Shown here one piece after another: positions 44,453 to 54,415 of a stretch of DNA of 64,000 nt. Positions within the stretch are counted from its first letter, which is position 1. Every line of letters starts with the position of its first letter. Where the stretch lies: assembly GCF_026016325.1 (NCBI RefSeq), contig NZ_CP087203.1:1240001-1304000 (forward strand). Direction: 5' to 3'. The position numbers and the translations under genes are program-made. This stretch comes from Pseudomonas sp. B21-056 (lineage in GTDB: Bacteria; Pseudomonadota; Gammaproteobacteria; Pseudomonadales; Pseudomonadaceae). Below the pieces are notes generated by a model. That model worked only from the letters and a program-made list of their open reading frames with translations, was not told the origin of the DNA and made no database searches.

Positions 44453-45156
44453 GTATCCGATTGCCGGCCTTCTGGGCCGTGATTCCTGCCGCGGGTGTCG
44501 GAGCCCGTATGGCCGCGGACCGTCCCAAGCAATACCTGCAACTGGGCGGGCGCACAATTCTCGAACACAGCCTCGGCTGTTTCCTCGATCATCCGACCGT
44601 CAAGGGCGTGGTGGTCTGCGTTGCACACGATGATCCTTACTGGCCGACCCTGGCCTGTGCCGGCGACACCCGCATCCAACGGGTGGACGGTGGCGCGCAG
44701 CGTTCGGATTCGGTGCTCAATGCCTTGCTGCATCTGCATGCCCAGGGCGCCGACGTTCACGATTGGGTTCTGGTGCATGATGCCGCCCGGCCCAACCTGT
44801 CCCGGGACGATCTGGACACCTTGCTCGGTGAGCTGGCGAACGACCCGGTCGGTGGCCTGCTGGCCGTCCCGGCGCGCGATACCCTCAAACGCGTCGACAA
44901 GCACGGCCGTGTGCTGGAAACCGTTGATCGCAGCGTGATCTGGCAAGCCTATACACCGCAGATGTTTCGCCTCGGTGCCTTGCATCGGGCGCTGGCCGAC
45001 AGCCTGGTGGCGGATGCGGTGATTACCGATGAAGCCTCTGCCATGGAGTGGGCGGGCCAGGCGCCTCGCTTGATCGAAGGGCGCTCGGACAACATCAAGG
45101 TCACCCGGCCCGAAGATTTGGAGTGGTTGCGCCAGCGTTGGGTTCATCGTCACTGA
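44449..45156 (+). CDS. ispD: 2-C-methyl-D-erythritol 4-phosphate cytidylyltransferase
   Basis: IspD forms CDP-methylerythritol in the MEP isoprenoid pathway. The 235-residue protein shows the CTP-binding loop IPAAGVGARMAADRPKQYLQ at its start, VLVHDAARPNLS in the middle and AVLETVDRS-like VLETVDRSVIWQAYTPQMF with ITDEASAMEW, which carry substrate contacts. dxr and ispF of this pathway are elsewhere in the window. Confidence 0.96.
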   Translation: MSIRLPAFWAVIPAAGVGARMAADRPKQYLQLGGRTILEHSLGCFLDHPTVKGVVVCVAHDDPYWPTLACAGDTRIQRVDGGAQRSDSVLNALLHLHAQGADVHDWVLVHDAARPNLSRDDLDTLLGELANDPVGGLLAVPARDTLKRVDKHGRVLETVDRSVIWQAYTPQMFRLGALHRALADSLVADAVITDEASAMEWAGQAPRLIEGRSDNIKVTRPEDLEWLRQRWVHRH

Positions 45157-45162
45157 GTGAAA

Positions 45163-45262
45163 TCGCCATCGCGAGCAGGCTCGCCCCCACAAGGGTTTCT
45201 GTCGTACACAGAATATGTGTCCACCTAAGATCCACTGTGGGAGCGAGCCTGCTCGCGATAGC
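45163..45262. repeat. outward-facing REP pair
   Basis: The left unit (45163-45191) ends GGCTCGCCCCCACA and the right unit (45236-45262) starts TGTGGGAGCGAGCCTGCTCG, so the pair is divergent rather than convergent as in the other doublets. Confidence 0.85.
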
Positions 45263-45289
45263 TATTGTCCAGGCCCTGAAACACTGGCT

Positions 45290-46186
45290 TCATCCCCGAT
45301 ACTCCGGCCGCTCAGCCAACCCTCCCTTCAAGTAGTCCACCAGCTTGCGCACTTTCGGTGACAGATGCCGTTGCTGCGGATACAGCGCCCACACCGCCGT
45401 ATTCGGTGGCTGATGCGCCTCCAGCAGCGAGATCAACGCGCCGCTGTGCAAATGCTCCAGCACGTAATAATCCGGCAACTGACACAATCCGACACCTTGC
45501 AGGGTTGCTTCCAGCACCGCTTGGCCGCTGTTGCAGCGCCAGTTTCCCTGCACGCGTTGGGAAAATTCCCGCCCGTTCTGTTCCAGTTGCCAGAGGTCGG
45601 AGCTGCCAATCAGGCAGTTATGGCGGCTCAGTTCAGACAAGCTATGGGGCCGGCCATACCGCTCCAGGTAGGACGGTGAGGCGCACAGGTACATGCGACG
45701 CGGTGCGAGGCGCGTGGCAATCAAGCGTGAGTCCTGCAGGCGGCCCAGGCGAATCGCCAGATCGAGCCCTTCGTGGACCAGGTCGAGGGGCCGGTTGCTC
45801 AGTTCGATGTCCACCCGCAACTGTGGATAAAGCCCCATGAACCGTGTCACCAGCGGCACGATAAACCGCTCGCCATAGGCCACCGCACAGGTCATTCGCA
45901 ACATGCCCTTGGGTTCGCTGGTAAGATCGCCCACCGCCCGCAACGCTTCCTCACGGCCATCCTGCAACCGCTGGCAATGCTGCAAAAAGGTCTGCCCGGC
46001 CTCGGTCAGGGTCACCCGACGGGTGCTGCGATACAGCAATCGTGTCTGTAGGCGCTCTTCGAGCCGTACGATTTGTCGACTGATGTGAGAGGACGAAACC
46101 CCAAGTCGTTCAGCCGCGGCGGTGAATTGGCTGCACTCGGCCACGGCGACGAACTCGTCGATTCCTTCCCAGCGGTTATCGGACAT
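45290..46186 (-). CDS. LysR-family transcriptional regulator
   Basis: The 298-residue protein has an N-terminal winged helix-turn-helix (FVAVAECSQFTAAAERLGVS, then SSHISRQIVRLEERLQTRLL) and a periplasmic-binding-like effector domain from about residue 90 (LRMTCAVAYGERFIVPLVTR). It is divergent from frmA with a 107-base gap, the classic arrangement for a LysR regulator controlling its neighbour, so it probably responds to formaldehyde or a glutathione adduct. The effector is not shown by the sequence. Confidence 0.9.
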   Translation of the reverse strand: MSDNRWEGIDEFVAVAECSQFTAAAERLGVSSSHISRQIVRLEERLQTRLLYRSTRRVTLTEAGQTFLQHCQRLQDGREEALRAVGDLTSEPKGMLRMTCAVAYGERFIVPLVTRFMGLYPQLRVDIELSNRPLDLVHEGLDLAIRLGRLQDSRLIATRLAPRRMYLCASPSYLERYGRPHSLSELSRHNCLIGSSDLWQLEQNGREFSQRVQGNWRCNSGQAVLEATLQGVGLCQLPDYYVLEHLHSGALISLLEAHQPPNTAVWALYPQQRHLSPKVRKLVDYLKGGLAERPEYRG

Positions 46187-46191
46187 GAAGG

Positions 46192-46213
46192 ATTATCCCT
46201 ATACAGCAATAAT
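46192..46213. promoter_or_regulatory. candidate LysR operator between the regulator and frmA
   Basis: ATTAT-N12-ATAAT is an inverted repeat close to the LysR T-N11-A pattern, in an AT-rich 107-base divergent promoter region. It lies just outside the regulator start codon, where autoregulation would act. Confidence 0.4.
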
Positions 46214-46281
46214 GTTTTGCTTTTGGCTTGATTATTCATCGTCCTGAGGCGGATTACACTCCCGGTCTTGTTTTTATTTGA

Positions 46282-47406
<1,125 letters not shown>

Positions 47407-47481
47407 GGAGCAGCGGCAAGCGGCAGGCCGCAAGTGGGCACGACGCTTCACTTGCAGCTTGAGGCTTGGGGCTGAAATGCG
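47407..47481. repeat. frmA-fghA spacer with a short Pseudomonas repeat
   Basis: GCAGCGGCAAGCGGCAGGCC and the following TTGCAGCTTGAGGCTTGGGG resemble the short GCAAGCTGCAAGC-type repeats scattered in Pseudomonas genomes. No gene is present. Confidence 0.4.
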
Positions 47482-48327
47482 ATGAGTCTTGAAAATATTT
47501 CCTGCCAGAAAAGCTTCGGCGGCTGGCACAAGCGTTACCGGCACCGCTCCGAAGTGCTGGGTTGCGACATGGTGTTTGCCGTGTACCTGCCGCCGCAAGC
47601 CGAGCAGGGCGGCAAGTTGCCCGTGCTGTACTGGTTGTCCGGGCTGACCTGCACCGACGAGAACTTCATGCAGAAGGCCGGTGCCCAGCGCATGGCCGCC
47701 GAGTTGGGGCTGATCATCGTTGCGCCGGACACCAGCCCGCGGGGCGCCGACGTGCCGGGTGATCCGGACAACGCCTGGGACTTCGGCCTGGGCGCGGGGT
47801 TTTATCTGAACGCGACGCAGGAACCCTGGGCGCGGCACTATCGGATGTATGACTACGTGGTGCAGGAATTGCCTTCATTGGTTGAAGCGCATTTCCCGGC
47901 GTCGGACAAACGCAGCATCAGTGGTCATTCCATGGGCGGCCATGGCGCGCTGGTCTGCGCTTTGCGCAACCCGGGACGTTACCGTTCGGTGTCGGCCTTT
48001 TCGCCGATCAACAATCCGATGGATTGCCCATGGGGTCAGAAAGCCTTCTCCCGCTACCTGGGCGAAGACCGCTCGAAATGGCGTGAATGGGATGCCTGTG
48101 CGCTGATTGCCGAGGCTGACGAGAAGCTGCCGTTGCTGGTGGACCAGGGCGATCGCGATGATTTCCTGGCCAACCAGCTCAAGCCCGAAGCCTTGCAGCA
48201 GGCGGCGAAGGCCGCCGGTCATCCGCTGGAGTTGCGCCTGCAACCGGGCTACGACCACAGCTACTACTTCATCGCCAGTTTCATTGGTGACCATCTGCAA
48301 CATCATGCACGCGCTCTAAACGTGTAA
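47482..48327 (+). CDS. fghA: S-formylglutathione hydrolase
   Basis: FghA releases formate and glutathione. The 281-residue esterase has the nucleophile elbow in [16 protein letters not shown] near residue 150, [18 protein letters not shown] with the conserved cysteine, and the catalytic Asp and His in [11 protein letters not shown] and [12 protein letters not shown]. It completes the pathway started by frmA 75 bases upstream and is followed by a terminator. Confidence 0.96.
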   Translation: MSLENISCQKSFGGWHKRYRHRSEVLGCDMVFAVYLPPQAEQGGKLPVLYWLSGLTCTDENFMQKAGAQRMAAELGLIIVAPDTSPRGADVPGDPDNAWDFGLGAGFYLNATQEPWARHYRMYDYVVQELPSLVEAHFPASDKRSISGHSMGGHGALVCALRNPGRYRSVSAFSPINNPMDCPWGQKAFSRYLGEDRSKWREWDACALIAEADEKLPLLVDQGDRDDFLANQLKPEALQQAAKAAGHPLELRLQPGYDHSYYFIASFIGDHLQHHARALNV

Positions 48328-48340
48328 TGCAGGTAGAATC

Positions 48341-48370
48341 ACGCCCTGACAGCAATCAGGGCGTTTTTTT
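48341..48370 (+). terminator. intrinsic terminator directly abutting the ispF start codon
   Basis: ACGCCCTGA and TCAGGGCGT form a 9-pair stem followed by TTTTTTT, and the very next base is the A of the ispF ATG. The descending stem arm contains AGGG (48358-48361), 9 bases before that ATG, so it doubles as the ispF ribosome binding site. A possible -10 box (TAGAAT, 48334-48339) precedes the stem. Confidence 0.8.
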
Positions 48371-48844
48371 ATGCGTATTGGCCACGGCTACGATGTTCAC
48401 CGTTTCACTGAAGGCGATTTCATTACGCTGGGCGGCGTGCGTATCGCACACGGCTTCGGCTTGCTCGCGCATTCTGACGGTGATGTCCTGCTGCACGCCC
48501 TGAGCGATGCATTGCTCGGTGCGGCGGCCCTGGGCGATATCGGCAAGCACTTCCCCGACACCGATCCGCAGTTCAAGGGCGTCGACAGCCGTGTGCTGTT
48601 ACGCCATGTGGTTTCGCTGATCCACGCCAAGGGCTGGAAAGTCGGCAATGTCGATAACACCATTGTCGCCCAGGCGCCGAAAATGGCGCCGCACATCGAG
48701 GCCATGCGTCAATTGATTGCCGAGGATCTTCAAGTTGAGCTGGACCAGGTGAACGTGAAAGCCACCACCACCGAAAAGCTGGGTTTTGTCGGCCGCGAAG
48801 AAGGCATTGCCGTCCATTCCGTTGCCTTGTTGCTGCGCCCATGA
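48371..48844 (+). CDS. ispF: 2-C-methyl-D-erythritol 2,4-cyclodiphosphate synthase
   Basis: IspF closes the cyclic diphosphate in the MEP pathway. The 157-residue protein shows zinc ligands Asp8 and His10 in [10 protein letters not shown] and His42 in [20 protein letters not shown], plus [20 protein letters not shown] near the end. It opens the ispF-truD-surE-pcm-nlpD-rpoS run, a conserved order, and its stop overlaps truD by four bases. Its start region is unusual because the leader is a terminator. Confidence 0.97.
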   Translation: MRIGHGYDVHRFTEGDFITLGGVRIAHGFGLLAHSDGDVLLHALSDALLGAAALGDIGKHFPDTDPQFKGVDSRVLLRHVVSLIHAKGWKVGNVDNTIVAQAPKMAPHIEAMRQLIAEDLQVELDQVNVKATTTEKLGFVGREEGIAVHSVALLLRP

Positions 48845-49886
48845 CCGAACTGGAATTGTTGGGGCCGCGTGCCTATGGCGAGTCGCTGGGCAGTGCGGTG
48901 CTCAAGGCCACCGCTGAAGATTTCCAGGTCGATGAAGTGCTCGACATCCCGTTGACCGGCGATGGCGAGCATCTATGGATCTGGGTCGAAAAGCGCGGCT
49001 TGAACACCGAGGAGGCGGCCCGGCGAATTGCCAAGGCCGCCGGCGTGCCGTTGCGCACCGTCAGCTACGCCGGGCTCAAGGATCGTCAGGCCCTGACCCG
49101 GCAATGGTTCAGCGTCCAATTGCCGGGCAAGGCCGATCCGGACTTGTCGGCGGCAGAGAACGACACGCTGAAGATCCTCAAGACCGGTCGGCACAAGCGC
49201 AAGCTGCAACGTGGCGCGCACTCGGCCAATGGCTTCACCTTGCGCCTGACCCAATTCAAGGGTGATCCGGCGGCTATCGACGCGCGCCTGCAACAGATCA
49301 TCCAGCAGGGCATTCCCAACTATTTCGGCGCCCAGCGCTTTGGTCATGACGGCGGCAATGTCGTTGATGCTCGTGGGTGGGCTGCACGCAAGGCCTTGCC
49401 GGAGCAGCGCAATGTGCGCTCGCGGCTGTTGTCGGCGGCCCGTAGTTTTCTGTTCAACCAGGTATTGGCGGCACGGGTCGCCGACGGGACCTGGCAGCAG
49501 GCGCAGGTGGGTGACTTGCTGGCCTTCACCGACAGCCGCAGCTTTTTCCCAGCCGGCGAAGCTGAATGCAGCGATCCGCGCCTGGCGATTCTCGATCTGC
49601 ATCCGACCGGGCCGCAGTGGGGGGCGGGGCCTTCGCCTGCCGCCGGTGCGACCCATGACCTTGAGCAGGCCGTCGCCGAAGGCGAAGCCGACCTGCGGGA
49701 CTGGTTGATAAACGCGGGGATGAATCACGAACGTCGCATCCTGCGACTGCCCATTGGCGGGCTGTCGTGGCATTATCCCTCGCCTGACATTCTGCAACTG
49801 GAATTCGTCCTGCCGGCCGGATGTTTCGCCACTGTCTTGGTGCGCGAACTCGTCGATCTGGTGCCGGTGGGGCAGACGGACAGCCC

Positions 49887-49899
<13 letters not shown>
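48841..49899 (+). CDS. truD: tRNA pseudouridine(13) synthase
   Basis: TruD makes pseudouridine 13 in tRNA(Glu). The 352-residue protein has the catalytic aspartate in [19 protein letters not shown] near residue 80, and the inserted TRUD domain with [15 protein letters not shown] and the C-terminal [19 protein letters not shown]. Its end overlaps the surE start by 13 bases. Confidence 0.95.
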
Positions 49900-51310
<1,411 letters not shown>

Positions 51311-51521
51311 GCATTTATAAACAGACGCTGAATTCCGAGGCGTGGGTTGTGTCTTACACCGGCACCCAGGTGCCGAACAGGACTCAATGGCGTCGAGCAA
51401 ACGTGTGCGACAGTGCTTGGCGCTTCATTAATAGAGGCGCGGTCGCGCCCCGTTATATGTGCATCGTGTCTGCCTGGGCAGGCAGGTTCCAATTTTTCAG
51501 CCACCACAAAGGGAGCGGCGG

Positions 51522-52367
51522 GTGAGTCTCACAGTCATTGCGCAGCGTATGGGTATCACGAGCTTTCAGCGCCTGGTGACTGGCCTTGTCTTGAGCACCT
51601 TGCTGGTCGGTTGTTCCAGTACACCGTCGGGTAATGTCCGGGTTGTCGATCGCAACAATGCTGCACCGCAACGTCCTACAGTAACGACCGGCCAGTATGT
51701 AGTCCGTCGCGGCGATACGCTATTTTCCATCGCTTTTCGCTATGGTTGGGACTACAAGTCCCTCGCAGCACGGAACAACATTCCTGCGCCTTATACGATT
51801 CATCCAGGTCAGACGATTCGCTTCGACGGGCGCAGCGGTTCAACGCCTACCGCGGTCGTCACGCAGTCGGATTCGACGCCTTCATCGTCGAGTAAAACCA
51901 CGGTCATTCGCCGGCCCAGCGGGGTTGCGACGGCGACAGTACCGTCCGTCGCGAACAAACCGGCCCCTGCTCCCATGCCTGCGGCAGGCCCCGCCCCGAC
52001 TGGCTGGGGATGGCCTTCTAATGGCGTTCTCATTGGAAAATTCTCTTCAAACGGTAGTTTGAATAAAGGAATTGATATCGCCGGGGATTTGGGACAGCCT
52101 GTTTTAGCCGCGTCTGATGGCACGGTTGTGTACGCCGGGAGTGGTTTGAGGGGCTACGGCGAACTCGTGATCATCAAACACAGCGATACCTACGTCAGTG
52201 CCTACGGTCACAACCGCAGGCTGTTGGTTCGGGAGGGGCAGCAGGTCAAGGTCGGACAGACAATTGCCGAAATGGGGTCAACGGGTACAGACCGGGTGAA
52301 ACTGCACTTTGAGATTCGCCGACAAGGTAAACCGGTAGATCCACTGCAATTCCTGCCACGTCGTTGA
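51522..52367 (+). CDS. nlpD: LysM/M23 lipoprotein NlpD
   Basis: NlpD is an outer membrane lipoprotein that activates a peptidoglycan amidase at division. The 281-residue protein has a lipobox LLVGC near residue 31, a LysM domain (QYVVRRGDTLFSIAFRYGWD) and a C-terminal M23/LytM domain. The zinc ligands expected in active M23 enzymes are missing: the first motif reads LNKGIDIAG without its histidine and the last reads VKLHFEI. The GTG start follows GGGAG. In Pseudomonas a major rpoS promoter lies inside this gene. Confidence 0.93.
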   Translation: MSLTVIAQRMGITSFQRLVTGLVLSTLLVGCSSTPSGNVRVVDRNNAAPQRPTVTTGQYVVRRGDTLFSIAFRYGWDYKSLAARNNIPAPYTIHPGQTIRFDGRSGSTPTAVVTQSDSTPSSSSKTTVIRRPSGVATATVPSVANKPAPAPMPAAGPAPTGWGWPSNGVLIGKFSSNGSLNKGIDIAGDLGQPVLAASDGTVVYAGSGLRGYGELVIIKHSDTYVSAYGHNRRLLVREGQQVKVGQTIAEMGSTGTDRVKLHFEIRRQGKPVDPLQFLPRR

Positions 52368-52377
52368 TTTGGTTGTC

Positions 52378-52408
52378 AGCCTGTTCCGTCACGTAGAGGG
52401 AACAGGCT
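52378..52408 (+). promoter_or_regulatory. hairpin in the rpoS 5' untranslated region
   Basis: AGCCTGTTCC and GGAACAGGCT form a perfect 10-pair stem around an 11-base loop, 65 bases before the rpoS start. With no T run it is not a terminator; it may protect the message or influence RpoS translation, which is controlled post-transcriptionally in Pseudomonas. Confidence 0.6.
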
Positions 52409-52473
52409 CCAGCGTTGCCAAGGATAAAGGCGTCGCTCGAGCTTGAGGTCGAACTCACCAAAGGACTATAACA

Positions 52474-53481
52474 ATGGCTCTCAGTAAAGAAGTGCCGGAG
52501 TTTGACATCGACGATGAGGTTCTCCTGATGGAGACCGGCATCGCTATGGATTCGATGTCGAATGATGAGGGAGCGTCTCCTCCTTCCGTTCGTGCCAAAT
52601 CCAGACACTCCGCTTCACTTAAACAACATAAGTACATCGATTACACCCGGGCGCTGGACGCCACTCAGCTGTACCTCAACGAAATCGGTTTCTCGCCACT
52701 GCTCTCCCCCGAGGAAGAAGTCCATTTTGCGCGTCTGTCGCAAAGCGGCGACCCGGCCGGTCGAAAACGCATGATTGAAAGCAACCTGCGCCTGGTGGTG
52801 AAAATCGCCCGACGCTACGTCAATCGTGGGCTTTCGCTGCTGGACCTGATCGAAGAGGGCAACCTGGGGCTGATTCGCGCCGTCGAGAAATTCGACCCCG
52901 AGCGAGGTTTCCGCTTCTCGACCTACGCCACGTGGTGGATCCGCCAGACCATCGAACGGGCGATCATGAATCAGACCCGCACCATCCGGTTGCCGATTCA
53001 TGTGGTCAAGGAGCTTAACGTCTACCTGCGGGCCGCCCGCGAGCTGACCCAGAAGCTCGACCATGAGCCTTCCCCCGAAGAGATCGCCAACCTGCTGGAA
53101 AAACCGGTAGGCGAGGTCAAGCGCATGCTTGGGCTCAATGAGCGGGTTTCCTCGGTGGACGTCTCCCTGGGGCCGGACTCGGACAAGACCCTGCTGGACA
53201 CTCTCACTGACGAGCGACCTACGGACCCTTGCGAACTGCTTCAGGATGACGACTTGTCCCAGAGCATCGACCAATGGCTTTCGGAGTTGACGGACAAGCA
53301 GCGGGAAGTGGTGATCCGCCGCTTTGGCCTGCGTGGCCATGAAAGCAGCACCCTGGAGGACGTAGGCCTGGAAATCGGTTTGACCCGCGAGCGGGTGAGG
53401 CAGATTCAGGTCGAGGGCCTCAAGCGTCTGCGCGAGATCCTGGAGAAGAATGGCCTGTCGAGCGAGTCGCTGTTCCAGTAA
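52474..53481 (+). CDS. rpoS: stationary-phase sigma factor RpoS
   Basis: The 335-residue sigma-70-family protein has region 1.2 ([20 protein letters not shown]), region 2 with [20 protein letters not shown] and [20 protein letters not shown], region 3, and region 4 with [20 protein letters not shown], ending in [10 protein letters not shown]. Length and ends match Pseudomonas RpoS. It directs stationary-phase and stress transcription and lies upstream of rsmZ, as expected for the genus. Confidence 0.98.
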   Translation: MALSKEVPEFDIDDEVLLMETGIAMDSMSNDEGASPPSVRAKSRHSASLKQHKYIDYTRALDATQLYLNEIGFSPLLSPEEEVHFARLSQSGDPAGRKRMIESNLRLVVKIARRYVNRGLSLLDLIEEGNLGLIRAVEKFDPERGFRFSTYATWWIRQTIERAIMNQTRTIRLPIHVVKELNVYLRAARELTQKLDHEPSPEEIANLLEKPVGEVKRMLGLNERVSSVDVSLGPDSDKTLLDTLTDERPTDPCELLQDDDLSQSIDQWLSELTDKQREVVIRRFGLRGHESSTLEDVGLEIGLTRERVRQIQVEGLKRLREILEKNGLSSESLFQ

Positions 53482-53504
53482 TACCCGCGCAAGTGCGACA
53501 GGAA

Positions 53505-53527
53505 AAGCCCCGACTGGTTCGGGGCTT
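53505..53527 (+). terminator. rpoS terminator, first hairpin
   Basis: AAGCCCCGA and TCGGGGCTT form a 9-pair stem with loop CTGGT, 24 bases after the rpoS stop. It is followed by CTCCGTTTC. Confidence 0.75.
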
Positions 53528-53540
53528 CTCCGTTTCTGGG

Positions 53541-53570
53541 GGACCGTTTTTCCGGTCCTACTCTATTTTT
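53541..53570 (+). terminator. second hairpin with T run after rpoS
   Basis: GGACCG and CGGTCC pair around TTTTTC, followed by TACTCTATTTTT. It could act in tandem with the preceding hairpin. Confidence 0.5.
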
Positions 53571-53580
53571 AGGTTCGGCT

Positions 53581-53598
53581 TGTAAGCTTTTGCCTAGT
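53581..53598 (+). promoter_or_regulatory. candidate GacA upstream activating sequence of rsmZ
   Basis: TGTAAG (53581-53586) matches the first half of the known palindromic GacA box TGTAAGN6CTTACA exactly; the second half is degenerate here (CCTAGT). It is centred about 180 bases upstream of the rsmZ transcription start, the distance known for rsm promoters in Pseudomonas. Confidence 0.55.
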
Positions 53599-53735
53599 GT
53601 TGCGTAAGCGTTCGGTCTGTCATTGCCGGGACAGTTGACCATAAAGGCCGTTATATTTTCGTAATCATATGATTTTGTTGGTTATTTTGTTTGATGAACA
53701 ACGTATGACAAGGCGCGCCGAGGGCTTTTGGCCAA

Positions 53736-53763
53736 TTGCACTCGCTGGGGAAAACACTAATAT
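53736..53763 (+). promoter_or_regulatory. rsmZ core promoter
   Basis: TTGCAC (53736-53741) and TAATAT (53758-53763) are 16 bases apart and end 7 bases before the first base of the RNA. Confidence 0.6.
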
Positions 53764-53770
53764 CAGTCCT

Positions 53771-53900
53771 GTGTCGACGGACAGACACACCCGTCACGGA
53801 CGATGGGGAAGGACATCGCAGGACGCGATTCATCAGGACGATGAAAAGGATCAAAGGGATTAGGGAAAAAATGTGGGCGGGTCAAACCGCCCCTTTTTTT
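53771..53900 (+). ncRNA. rsmZ: regulatory small RNA RsmZ
   Basis: RsmZ titrates the translational repressors RsmA/RsmE and is switched on by GacS/GacA. The 130-base sequence starts TGTCGACGGACAG, contains nine GGA motifs, two of them in ideal hairpin loops (ATCGC-AGGAC-GCGAT and TTCATC-AGGAC-GATGAA), and ends in a terminator (GGGCGGGTCAAACCGCCC plus at least eight T). This and the location between rpoS and fdxA match RsmZ of P. fluorescens/P. protegens as I remember it. It should connect secondary metabolism and exoproduct control to the Gac system. Confidence 0.95.
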
Positions 53901-53916
53901 TTGCCTGGAGAAAAGC

Positions 53917-53941
53917 AAAAAGGCCCGCAAAGGGCCTTTTT
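53917..53941 (-). terminator. fdxA terminator (bidirectional)
   Basis: AAAAGGCCC and GGGCCTTTT form a 9-pair stem; T runs lie on both strands. It separates fdxA from the convergent rsmZ. Confidence 0.8.
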
Positions 53942-53958
53942 GAAGAGCGCGGAGATAA

Positions 53959-54282
53959 TCAGCGTTCGAGGTCTGCGATCTTGCCTGGCTTGCCATCCCA
54001 CTCTTCGGCGTCCGGCAGCGCATCTTTCTTCTCGGTGATGTTCGGCCAGATGTCCGCCAGCTCGGCGTTCAGCTCGATGAAGTTCTCCATGCCGGACGGC
54101 ACTTCGTCTTCCGAGAAAATGGCGTTTGCCGGGCATTCCGGTTCACACAGGGCGCAGTCGATGCACTCGTCCGGGTGAATGACCAGGAAATTCGGCCCTT
54201 CGTAGAAGCAGTCCACCGGACAGACTTCTACGCAGTCGGTGTACTTGCACTTGATGCAGTTGTCGGTGACGACGAAGGTCAT
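53959..54282 (-). CDS. fdxA: seven-iron ferredoxin FdxA
   Basis: The 107-residue protein has two cysteine-rich cluster-binding motifs, [17 protein letters not shown] at the start and [12 protein letters not shown] near residue 40, as in Azotobacter-type [3Fe-4S][4Fe-4S] ferredoxins, and an acidic C-terminal tail. It carries electrons in the cytoplasm; partners are unknown. The position next to rsmZ and mutS is typical of Pseudomonas. Confidence 0.95.
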   Translation of the reverse strand: MTFVVTDNCIKCKYTDCVEVCPVDCFYEGPNFLVIHPDECIDCALCEPECPANAIFSEDEVPSGMENFIELNAELADIWPNITEKKDALPDAEEWDGKPGKIADLER

Positions 54283-54415
54283 TTCTAATTCTCTCCTCAG
54301 GCGGCGGCAGCGGATCCCTCTTCACGGTGGGGTCGCCAGGCTTGGGAGCGGACCAGGCTAATAGTCCGCAGCATCCCAAACCGCGCGCGATTCTAACAGC
54401 TTGAACGCCTGTGCG

